DNA of 64,000 bases from Alteromonas profundi (GTDB lineage: Bacteria; Pseudomonadota; Gammaproteobacteria; Enterobacterales; Alteromonadaceae). The DNA lies in the NCBI RefSeq assembly GCF_010500865.1, contig NZ_JAAAWN010000010.1, forward strand, positions 1 to 64,000. The letters are read 5' to 3'. Both the position numbers and the translations under genes were made by a program. How positions within the stretch are numbered: the first letter of the stretch is position 1; every line of letters starts with the position of its first letter. This document shows, in pieces, positions 14,783 through 22,910 of this stretch. The notes under the pieces were generated by a model that was not told the DNA's origin, ran no database searches, and worked only from the letters and a program-made list of their open reading frames with translations.

Positions 14783-17659
14783 TTATTGGTCGTTTGCCGT
14801 TTTATCCTGATAAAGGGCAAACCCAGTAAGCCATTGAATAATCCTATCGTTGTGGGCATTTACCCAGGTTTCTGACACCGCTTCAACGCTGGCACCATTT
14901 TCAATTTCTTGAAGCATACTTACTAAGTCTTTATTATCTATAAAATAATGATCAAGCAACTTCGCGATGGTAGGCAGGGAAGATGCCAACGAGGCGCGAT
15001 AGCCTACTTTAATTTCTGTTCTCGGCCACGATGTTCCCTCTAGTTCGTCGCTACTATTGCGCCCACGCATAATGGCTTGCCATTGTGATTCGTCATGGGT
15101 TGGCTCACTAATAAACTTCACATGGTCATTACTAAACAAGGCATCGGGGTAATAACAAAAGAACAAACTTGCTTGCTGATTTCTATGGTTTTGGTTAATC
15201 AGTTTGTGTAGTAGATCCTGATCAAAGACATGATAGTCGTAGTATTTTGATAAACCGTATGCATTTAGGCGCCGTTTTTCGATGTCCAAGGCTGTCCAGC
15301 CTTTCGACCCCACCCATATATCGCCTCTGTTATTATTTGATAAGTCAAAGTTTGCGGCCGTTTTCGCTGATGCTAAGTCGGCCATAGCAACCTTACCGTC
15401 CGCTTGATAATTTGTATAACACAGCCCTTGTTGCCCGTAGGTTGATGTTTGGCTTAACGCCATGGTTTTGTAAGCACGAACAAACTTTCTAATTAGAGGT
15501 GCATTGTTGGCAACCCATATATCCGGGTGTACGTCGATACCGCCGTTACTTTTGCCTATTTCTTCAAAAGCTTGTTTATGTGGTATTGCTATCAGATGGG
15601 CTTGGGTTTCTGTATGTGTATTTATAATATCGCTCAATATATGCGCCTTAATTTGCGCGGCCGGCCAGTCAAGTAGAGCAATATTTACATGGGCGTTATT
15701 CATGTTGCGGTTTGAAACTATGGGAGAGGATTCATCGGCCCTAACATCGTTTATCGTTTCATAAAGAAGCGCATACCCGAAACCAAAGAATAAAAAGGTA
15801 AATACACCAAAAACCCAATAGCTTTTCACAACGGAGTCTGGGCCTGAAGATTTAGACGATAATGTATGCTCGACAGCGTCCACGGTGTGACTATTGCTCG
15901 CTGCAGTTTGCTCGCTATTAAATGCATTCGCATAAATTAGCATATCGCGGCACACCAAACCGTGATCGTGTCTCACTTGGGTGTATTTGTCCCGTTCATT
16001 GATAAGAAGAATAAGGAAAATAACCGAGGTTGCCACGATAAGAGAGAACAACGCTGCTGAGAAGCTATCGGGGCGAAATATAAGGGAGAAAAATACATTC
16101 GTCGCTCCCAATAATATTAAAATAACAAATTCCTCTGGTGGAATTCTATCGCTCTCCATTGTCATTATCTTTTCACCTACATTAAAGGTGCTCAGTAGCC
16201 GCTCTCTTACTGAGGCATCGCCCTCTACGTGCGTTAATAAGGTGTGCTTTATGGTTTGAATTTCATTTTGTACACGGCGCATTTCTTCTATCGATTGAAA
16301 TGCCCGTAAAAATGTAAATAGATGTTTAGTGATATAACCGTGAATAAGTTGCTGATAGGTTTGTAAAGGAAGCGCTGAATTTGAAAACGCTTTCGGTAAA
16401 CGCATCACTGATTCGTTAAATTCACCTAACAGGCGTTCTCTTTCGCGGTTAAGCGAGGTGGTGCGTTCTAACGCAAAGGTGGCTAACAAAACAAAGAAAA
16501 CCGTAGAAACAGCCAGTAAATCGTAATAGGAGTCTATGGGGTAGGTAGGTGCAAAGATAAGCCAAATACCAATTAAACATACAGAGGTAAAAAGCACCAA
16601 AAGTGAGGAGCGCAGCGGAAACTTCAAGCCCAAAAATATGTTGGCCGAAACAATCAATACAGAAGCCACCGCTTCGTACTGATTTAAGATCCGTCCCTGC
16701 ATGGTGGCTAAAATAATTACCGCACCCACAGGCATAAAGTACCAAAAAACACTAATCGATGCATTATCGGCTGAGTACACTGATAAGTCGTACAGTAAGC
16801 TTCCTAGCGCTAAGATAGCCACGCCCACAAAGGCAATAATAACGTAATCAAGGTTGGTAAACTGATTGTCCAATTGGCCAAAAAAGAAGAGCGTTCCTAA
16901 TATCAGCGGAGCCGCCACGCACCGTACACCGGTCTCAGTTAAAATTGCTCGGCGCAGTGGGGTAAGTGATAGGTTTTGCTGCACACATAGGTTGCTCCAT
17001 GCGTCCATACACTTCATCCGCATATAACAATTTATTGCCATGGCCAGCCCACCTAGTGCTGCAAGCATGATGGTATTTAACATAGGACTTTCTAAGAGTA
17101 GCCAGTCTGCAAGACTGATATTTGGTGCCATTAAAACCACAAATCCGGCAAACGCGGCCCCTGAAAAGATATAGTCTGTTGCTGAAGTAGTGCGCTGGGA
17201 CTTTCTTAATGTGCTATCAATGTAGAAAAATAAAATAGGCCAAGCTTCAAATATGAGAATGGCTATTACATCAAACTCTTGTGAAGACTGCAGTGCTGCA
17301 TAAAGGAGCAAATGATTGGTACAAATAAGCACCCCTGATGCGAGCGTGGGCCAATATAATGCGGGTGCTTTATATTGCGCTAACAGCTGGGGGAGCCTTA
17401 TGTGTGTGTTTCGGTAAAATACCGCCACTACCACAACCAGGGTGGCTACTGCGGCAAGCGTGTGTGAAATCCCCGCGACAAATAGCGTACTGGAGCGATC
17501 GATTAAATAGTTAACGAGCGGCGGGTAGAGCATCCATAAAATAATCGACACACACATAAGCATGACTGGCGAGCGCAACACATGAGAGAAAAAAGCAGCC
17601 AATGGTATTCCCTTATAAAACAAAACGTAAAGTAAGCTGAGATATAAAAATTCTAGCAC
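14783..17659 (-). CDS. DMT-like transporter fused to betaine-binding (OpuAC-like) domain
   Basis: A 958-residue inner-membrane protein. Residues 1-395 hold about ten helices in two halves and resemble the EamA/DMT transporter fold. Residues 400-505 are charged and helical, likely cytoplasmic. Two helices follow at about 510-553, then a charged stretch, a helix near 612-632, and a periplasmic domain at 655-950. That last part matches ABC substrate-binding proteins for glycine betaine/choline (OpuAC): ALLDWPAAQI, GIDVHPDIWVANNAPLI, WVGSKGWTALDIEK and a closing VSETWVNAHNDRIIQWL, with Trp residues placed for an aromatic box. OpuAC is normally tethered to an OpuAB permease with an ATPase; neither is present. 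It may be a sensor-transporter for quaternary amines. GTG start, weak ribosome site. Confidence 0.75.
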   Translation of the reverse strand: MLEFLYLSLLYVLFYKGIPLAAFFSHVLRSPVMLMCVSIILWMLYPPLVNYLIDRSSTLFVAGISHTLAAVATLVVVVAVFYRNTHIRLPQLLAQYKAPALYWPTLASGVLICTNHLLLYAALQSSQEFDVIAILIFEAWPILFFYIDSTLRKSQRTTSATDYIFSGAAFAGFVVLMAPNISLADWLLLESPMLNTIMLAALGGLAMAINCYMRMKCMDAWSNLCVQQNLSLTPLRRAILTETGVRCVAAPLILGTLFFFGQLDNQFTNLDYVIIAFVGVAILALGSLLYDLSVYSADNASISVFWYFMPVGAVIILATMQGRILNQYEAVASVLIVSANIFLGLKFPLRSSLLVLFTSVCLIGIWLIFAPTYPIDSYYDLLAVSTVFFVLLATFALERTTSLNRERERLLGEFNESVMRLPKAFSNSALPLQTYQQLIHGYITKHLFTFLRAFQSIEEMRRVQNEIQTIKHTLLTHVEGDASVRERLLSTFNVGEKIMTMESDRIPPEEFVILILLGATNVFFSLIFRPDSFSAALFSLIVATSVIFLILLINERDKYTQVRHDHGLVCRDMLIYANAFNSEQTAASNSHTVDAVEHTLSSKSSGPDSVVKSYWVFGVFTFLFFGFGYALLYETINDVRADESSPIVSNRNMNNAHVNIALLDWPAAQIKAHILSDIINTHTETQAHLIAIPHKQAFEEIGKSNGGIDVHPDIWVANNAPLIRKFVRAYKTMALSQTSTYGQQGLCYTNYQADGKVAMADLASAKTAANFDLSNNNRGDIWVGSKGWTALDIEKRRLNAYGLSKYYDYHVFDQDLLHKLINQNHRNQQASLFFCYYPDALFSNDHVKFISEPTHDESQWQAIMRGRNSSDELEGTSWPRTEIKVGYRASLASSLPTIAKLLDHYFIDNKDLVSMLQEIENGASVEAVSETWVNAHNDRIIQWLTGFALYQDKTANDQ

Positions 17660-17863
17660 GATAAGCCGCGGGCATTTATAAAAGTTACTGATGGGGGAAG
17701 GTTTTTATAAGGCGCGTTACAGCACTTTCGATACTATTGTTACGAAACGATAGTAATGCTTTTTTCGCCATTTCTACCGCGCGTAAAGGCAAAGTAGTGT
17801 TTCTACCGCGTTTAGCGCGGGCTAAGCGCAATGGGGCATGCCCGCTTTCGGTTTAATGCAGGG

Positions 17864-18820
17864 TTACTTATGCTGCAGATCTTCTGGGGTATTGTCAGCT
17901 ACCACAGCGTCGCGTTGCCCCATGGGTTTGTCGTCACCTACCGTACTGTCGGCGGTGGTTTGAAGCTCTACAGCCGAGTTTACCTCAGCGCCAATGAGGA
18001 TGATATAGGCGCTTAGGTATAACCACATAAGCAAAATAATGATGCCACCTACCGAGCCATAGGTTTTGTTATAAGTGGCGAATTCACTTAGGTAAATAGA
18101 AAAAGCGTATGAGGCAGCTACCCACATTAAGGTAGCAAAGATTGAACCTGGGGTTACCCAGCGCCACTGCGCAGAGCGACGATGAGGCGCGTACCGATAA
18201 AGCGCAGATAGACTAAAATTAAACAGTAGCAACATAACAGGCCACGTTATCCACGCCGCTTGCTTGCTAGTGAGTAAGTCCCCGGCCAACCAGCTTATTA
18301 TTTTGGGAAAAAAGGTAATACATGATAGCGCCACAATAACCGTCGCTATCATACTAATTGTACAAACAATTCGCGCAAGAATGCCGGCAAAGAAGCTTCG
18401 TCCCTCGAATTCACAGTAGGTAATATTGCAGGCAGTTATTAACGCATTGGCGCCTTTGCTACTACTCCATAACGATAGCACCAAGGTAAGAAGAAATCCC
18501 CAGCCCAAGGTTGAACTCGACTTCTCAGTTAGGTTCTTCAATTGTTCTTCTATGATATAGCTGCTATCACTTGGAACAACATTGACCAATAACGCCATAT
18601 GGTTTTGTAGCTCTTCTGGCGATACCAATAAACCGTATAAAGAAATTGTAGCACCGAGTAAGGGAAATATTGCTAACAAGCAGTAAAAGGCGACCCCCGC
18701 AGCGATAAGCGGTACATTATGACTTTGCATATTTGAGACTATGCGTTTAGCAATAGGCCACCAACTTTTAGTGGGTAGCTCAAGAACCGACTTTGCTTTA
18801 TTTACGTGCTGTGTACTCAT
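17864..18820 (-). CDS. YihY/BrkB family inner-membrane protein
   Basis: A 318-residue protein with six helices. The family pattern is clear: AAGVAFYCLLAIFPLL near the start, LWSSSKGANALITACN in the middle, and GSVGGIIILLMWLYLSAYIILIGAEVNSAVE near the end. YihY/BrkB proteins are widespread in bacteria; BrkB was linked to serum resistance and the older ribonuclease BN label was in error. Molecular function remains unknown. The tail after residue 285 is polar and Asp-rich, probably cytoplasmic. Start ATG has no obvious ribosome site. The 204 bases downstream contain an imperfect palindrome and a duplicated TTTCTACCGCG. Confidence 0.88.
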   Translation of the reverse strand: MSTQHVNKAKSVLELPTKSWWPIAKRIVSNMQSHNVPLIAAGVAFYCLLAIFPLLGATISLYGLLVSPEELQNHMALLVNVVPSDSSYIIEEQLKNLTEKSSSTLGWGFLLTLVLSLWSSSKGANALITACNITYCEFEGRSFFAGILARIVCTISMIATVIVALSCITFFPKIISWLAGDLLTSKQAAWITWPVMLLLFNFSLSALYRYAPHRRSAQWRWVTPGSIFATLMWVAASYAFSIYLSEFATYNKTYGSVGGIIILLMWLYLSAYIILIGAEVNSAVELQTTADSTVGDDKPMGQRDAVVADNTPEDLQHK

Positions 18821-18953
18821 GTATATACGTCAATCTTTGTTGCCCGATACGGTTGGTACTGTGCAGTGGCAAAGTCGGTTTACTTATGAAGCAAAACTAA
18901 GTGAGAGCGAAAGGCCCTCATCCGGTGTTATTTCAACGCATTGTTTAAACCAG

Positions 18954-19451
18954 TTAAGGTGTTTCTAAATATGGAATAAAGCGCCCTAAAACAATAACTA
19001 TCAGCCACAGTATCAGCGAGAGCCACGCCACTAAACGCGCACGGTTCGTTAACTGTTGGCCGGCAAAAGAGCGGTAAAGTTTAGGTTTTACGTGGAGTAT
19101 AAAAAACACGGTGTTAAGGCCTGCCAGTCCAATGGTAAACATCTTCAACCAAAACGCGATGTTGACAAGATAGCGTCCAGGATCGCCAATAACAAACAGC
19201 GCCCCTGAGATAAAATTTATAACAAAACCAATAACCGCAAAGCGCAAAAAAAATGAGACCTTATCTAGGGGGAGGTGCTTGGCAAATCCAATAATACGCA
19301 GATCAACCACCATTAGTGAGCCAAACAGTACGCTAAGCCCCACAAAGTGGGCCATTTCAAGGGCGGGGAATACCACCGCGTTATCCATAACTACGTGGTT
19401 CATGGCGCTAGTAGAAAGCGTATCTATTGCCCAACAAAGCAGTGAATTCAT
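18954..19451 (-). CDS. DUF6644-type membrane protein
   Basis: A 165-residue membrane protein with four to five helices. ATG 19451 is chosen because GAGGAG lies nine bases before it; the longer start at 19481 would overlap the upstream gene. Motifs RIIGFAKHLPLDK and AVIGFVINFISGALF match the C-terminal membrane part of the protein encoded just upstream (RVVGFAPSIPL, ALIGFVINLFSGTALF), so the two membrane units are paralogs. It lies 13 bases downstream of that gene in one operon. Function unknown. Confidence 0.82.
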   Translation of the reverse strand: MNSLLCWAIDTLSTSAMNHVVMDNAVVFPALEMAHFVGLSVLFGSLMVVDLRIIGFAKHLPLDKVSFFLRFAVIGFVINFISGALFVIGDPGRYLVNIAFWLKMFTIGLAGLNTVFFILHVKPKLYRSFAGQQLTNRARLVAWLSLILWLIVIVLGRFIPYLETP

Positions 19452-19464
19452 AGGCTTATACTCC

Positions 19465-21177
19465 TCACCCCATATAGCCAATAAGTCGGCCCGCTACAAT
19501 AGCGCCTATCCAGCTCAATAATGCTAAAAGCGCTAATGGTCGTAGGCCATCGCCGTTATCGTTTGTTTGCTTTGTGCATGAGCGAACCAGTTGCCAGGTA
19601 ATAATTAAGCCTATCACTACCAAGAGCAACTTAATGCGAAACGCCCAGTTATAGTATAATTCCACGGCGTTGCCTAAAAATAGTGCGGTACCGGAAAACA
19701 AGTTAATAACAAAGCCGATGAGCGCCACGTGCCAGTAGGGGGTCATAGCATTGAGCGGTATGCTAGGTGCGAACCCCACTACGCGAATGCATATCATCAG
19801 TGCAATACCTACCATGGTCGCCATACCGATAGCGTGTAGTGAAAGCACGATAGGGTAACCCCACTGCGTGCTAGCAACCATAGTGCCGAGCCACGAATCT
19901 TCTAGCGTAATAAGCAGAGTAGACGATGAAGCTCGAGGGGAAGCAGTTGATTGTTTCGTTACACCTAAACCACCTAAGCTATCCGAGCCTCTTTCAGCGG
20001 TTAAATCTTCGCATTCGTAGGGCTGGTAACCTGCTTGTGTAAGTGTAACCTGATCGCTCCCTGTCATCGGCGCTTCAAGGTATAAGGGGTCGCGTATTGT
20101 ATACTCCCGTGTTAATACAGTACCGTCATCACTTAAGGTAAAGCGTTCAACTATAGTTAACTGCGAGCTATTTTTTGCTGGAGAGGGAGGCCCTGGTCTC
20201 CCATTTTTTGGCGGTGCCGTCCGTTCGGACAGGTCGGATGGGGGTAGGTCAGATGGAGGCGGAGGCCGGTTATCGTTGTTATCTTTCCCGCGCTGTGGCA
20301 TGCCGCCGGGATTTCCGTCTATTGGGGCCATTATCCAGCCTTCATCGAAGCCTGTTGTTGTAACTACCAAGGTGTTGCCCTGCCATTCGCCCGTTGAGAA
20401 GCCAGCTCTATTAGGCTGGTAGTCGGTGGGCATGGGGGTGCCATCAAGGTAAATTGTCCGCTTTAGACTCATAAAGCCATACGTTAGGGTAATTTTTGTA
20501 TCTGTTTGCTCGATTTTATTTACCATTAAATCGAACCACCAATCCATAATGATATTGGTGGGCTTACACTGGTAGCGAGGGTTTTGCGCCGCCGTTGCGT
20601 CTTTTACGGCTAACTTACCTGCTTCGGTAAGCAAGGCTCTGCCGCCACCACCGCCGGGCCGTTGCCCCTTTTTACGTATCATTACCCAGTTACCCGCAAG
20701 ATTTGGCGCGCCGTCTTCACGAATTACCGCGCGTTCTGCGCGTTCCTTTTTTATATCTTCATCGTGTTGGTGAGAATGAATGAGAGTGCCATTTTCATCA
20801 AACTCGCTATCTCGATGGGCGGAAACCCCATTCTCAAAGGTGATTTCTTGCATATAACAGGTGGTAGGGTCGGTGCGATCCGGCGATCCTTTGATGACAA
20901 TATGGCTTCCGGTTTCAAAAAGTTCTTTGGTCCAACCGCGACGTTTAAGAAGCGAGCCTGATTGCAACTCGCAGCGCATATTAACCACATCCCCGCGTTC
21001 ATTCGTGCTGTCAAAATAAACATAAGCATGAGGATTTACCAGGCGAACTCGGGTAATTTTTCCGCTCAACTCCACGCTAGCGCGCGTGTCGAATTGGCCA
21101 CTGCTACCATGATGCGCATTAGCGGTCCACGATAGAAGTAGCGCTGCAACGAAGCATATACACCGCAGGTTCCACAT
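19465..21177 (-). CDS. Exported DUF6152 protein fused to a DUF6644-type membrane domain
   Basis: A 570-residue protein. It has a signal peptide (cut after TANA), then a DUF6152-like beta domain at about 22-120 beginning HHGSSGQFDT, with VELSGKITRVRLVNPHAYVYF and a GSPDRTDPTTCYM segment. Residues 140-405 form a middle region with a Pro-rich stretch (NRPPPPSDLPPSDLSERTAP) and an EYTIRDPLYLEAP motif seen in DUF6152-linked exported proteins. Residues 420-570 hold four helices homologous to the next gene. So the soluble part sits outside the membrane. The ATG has AAGGAT. The role is unknown; a fusion of normally separate genes seems likely. Confidence 0.78.
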   Translation of the reverse strand: MWNLRCICFVAALLLSWTANAHHGSSGQFDTRASVELSGKITRVRLVNPHAYVYFDSTNERGDVVNMRCELQSGSLLKRRGWTKELFETGSHIVIKGSPDRTDPTTCYMQEITFENGVSAHRDSEFDENGTLIHSHQHDEDIKKERAERAVIREDGAPNLAGNWVMIRKKGQRPGGGGGRALLTEAGKLAVKDATAAQNPRYQCKPTNIIMDWWFDLMVNKIEQTDTKITLTYGFMSLKRTIYLDGTPMPTDYQPNRAGFSTGEWQGNTLVVTTTGFDEGWIMAPIDGNPGGMPQRGKDNNDNRPPPPSDLPPSDLSERTAPPKNGRPGPPSPAKNSSQLTIVERFTLSDDGTVLTREYTIRDPLYLEAPMTGSDQVTLTQAGYQPYECEDLTAERGSDSLGGLGVTKQSTASPRASSSTLLITLEDSWLGTMVASTQWGYPIVLSLHAIGMATMVGIALMICIRVVGFAPSIPLNAMTPYWHVALIGFVINLFSGTALFLGNAVELYYNWAFRIKLLLVVIGLIITWQLVRSCTKQTNDNGDGLRPLALLALLSWIGAIVAGRLIGYMG

Positions 21178-21635
21178 TTTAGTATCCTTAAAAGCCCGTA
21201 ACGTTGAGAAGAAATTACTTTTGGCAAATAGTAGATAAATACAACGGGAGTATCTAGGCTGCGAATGTAAAGACAGAATAAAGATCGGGAGATGTGTAAA
21301 ACCTTCAGGTTAACTGAAAAAATTGGCTTACCCTTCGTGCTGCTAATTCTGGCGTGTCACTCTTTTCTTACTATTTATCATATGGTTAAAGCTTTTTTTT
21401 CGATGGTTTAGTTATTGCAGCTATTCACTATACGAAGGGTACGCAAACCATTGAATGTGCACAACTTGCAACAGCGAACACGCCAATAAAGGGCGACTAG
21501 ATAGCGAAGCCATGTAGCGTGTATTTAGAAAACACTTGCTTCACTGTTCTCTAGCCTGAGGTGAAATGCTTACTTTGTTGCGTACCTGGCCATGTCGTTG
21601 TCGAAATCTGTAGTGAAAAGAGGAGATTAGAAGTG
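21178..21635. other. Intergenic region with spaced 10-base inverted repeat
   Basis: About 460 bases between divergent genes, holding promoters for both. TACCCTTCGT (21329-21338) and ACGAAGGGTA (21432-21441) form a perfect inverted repeat flanking 93 A/T-rich bases. I see no gene. The plus-strand frame open from 21561 lacks a good start before ATG 21636. Confidence 0.4.
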
Positions 21636-22187
21636 ATGAACAATTCGCAAAACTTACAAGGTAAAACAGTGGCTATGTTAGCAACCAATGGGTTTGAGCA
21701 AATTGAATTATTGAAACCTAAAGAAATGCTCATTGCACAAGGCGCTATTGTAGATGTGATTTCCGTAGATGATCAAAGTGAGATTACAGGCTGGGATGAA
21801 GATAATTGGGGAGAAAAAGTAAAGGTAGACACCCAAGTTTCACAAGCTAATCCAAGTGATTATGACGCCTTAGTACTGCCGGGTGGCCAAATAAACCCAG
21901 ATATTTTACGTACTAATAAGCAGGCAGTTGAATTCATCAGTAATGCCCACGCAGAAGATAGAATAAAGGTAATAGGCGCTATTTGTCATGGCCCTTGGCT
22001 ATTAGTGGAATCGGGGTTAGCAGAAAATAATACACTTACTTCTTTCCCTAGCATTAAAACTGATTTAAAGAATGCTGGCGCTACATGGAAAGATGCAGAA
22101 GTGGTGCAAGACGGTAAGCTTGTAACAAGCCGAAATCCCGACGATATCCCAGCATTCGTTGAAAAAATTAGTGAGCTAGTTGCCTAG
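21636..22187 (+). CDS. DJ-1/PfpI family protein
   Basis: A 183-residue soluble protein of the class I glutamine-amidotransferase-like fold. ATG 21636 has GAGGAG ten bases before and gives the family length; the longer frame adds 25 Cys-rich residues unlike the family. The nucleophile elbow is AICHGPWLL with the reactive Cys, and the acidic partner is the Glu in GFEQIELLKPKEML. Family members act as chaperones, glyoxalase III or protein/nucleotide deglycases. YhbO/PfpI-type stress protein is the best guess. An SDR gene follows 25 bases later. Confidence 0.9.
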   Translation: MNNSQNLQGKTVAMLATNGFEQIELLKPKEMLIAQGAIVDVISVDDQSEITGWDEDNWGEKVKVDTQVSQANPSDYDALVLPGGQINPDILRTNKQAVEFISNAHAEDRIKVIGAICHGPWLLVESGLAENNTLTSFPSIKTDLKNAGATWKDAEVVQDGKLVTSRNPDDIPAFVEKISELVA

Positions 22188-22212
22188 CATTAGGGATAAC
22201 GAAGGAGTTTTT

Positions 22213-22908
22213 ATGACCTCACAGCAATCGGCAGAGGGTAAAGTAGTAGTAATAACCGGCGCTTCTAGCGGAATAGGCGAAGCTACTGCTAAAGCCCTGG
22301 TGAATAATGGCGATAAAGTAGCGCTTATTGCCCGAAGTGATGACAAACTAACCGCGCTTGTAGATGAGCTCGGAGAAGATAACGCGTTTGCGGTAACCGC
22401 TGATGTTAGTAACTTTGATGCGTTAAATCAGGCATTTGAAAGCATTCATCGGCATTATGAGGTTATTGACGCCGTATTCGCAAATGCGGGCACAGGTGCG
22501 AGCGCAGCCGGTATTGAAAACGGTGATGTAGACGAATGGTCTACCATGTTGGGCGCCAATATAAACGGCTTGCTTTACACCGCGAAAGTGGCGTTACCGT
22601 TTCTTAAAGCGGGTAAAGGCCACTTTCTTCTTACCAGCTCGGCGGCAGGTCGAAAGACGATTAAGGGCTCCGTTTACGGTGCGAGTAAATGGTTTGCTTA
22701 TGGCTTTGGTTTAAACCTTGCGGAAGAAATGCGCGAGTGGGGGGGAAAGTGTACAACGATCTGCCCAGGTATGGTTAACACACCATTTTTCGACGAACCT
22801 AAAGAGGATAAGCTGTCTCCAAAAGACATTGCTGAGAGCGTGTTGTTTGCTTTGTCGAGCAGTAAAACGGCCTGTATTCGAGAAGTTTATGTGATGCCAA
22901 CAGATTAA
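22213..22908 (+). CDS. Short-chain dehydrogenase/reductase
   Basis: A 231-residue NAD(P)-dependent oxidoreductase. ATG 22213 has AAGGAG; the longer frame from 22180 overlaps the PfpI gene. The cofactor loop TGASSGIGEATA, the ANAGTG segment, a catalytic Ser in LLTSSAAG and the YGASK active site are all present. It resembles the YdfG-like SDRs that reduce small hydroxy acids and aldehydes, but the substrate is not readable. It forms a probable two-gene unit with the PfpI protein, a pairing that suggests carbonyl stress defence. Confidence 0.88.
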   Translation: MTSQQSAEGKVVVITGASSGIGEATAKALVNNGDKVALIARSDDKLTALVDELGEDNAFAVTADVSNFDALNQAFESIHRHYEVIDAVFANAGTGASAAGIENGDVDEWSTMLGANINGLLYTAKVALPFLKAGKGHFLLTSSAAGRKTIKGSVYGASKWFAYGFGLNLAEEMREWGGKCTTICPGMVNTPFFDEPKEDKLSPKDIAESVLFALSSSKTACIREVYVMPTD

Positions 22909-22910
22909 TT

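Noticed and set aside
17740..17812. Palindrome and duplicated TTTCTACCGCG downstream of the BrkB gene as a mobile element
   Set aside because: Too short and imperfect; no terminal repeats or open frame.
20662..20961. 99-codon plus frame inside the DUF6152 gene
   Set aside because: Shadow of a clear minus-strand gene; no family features.
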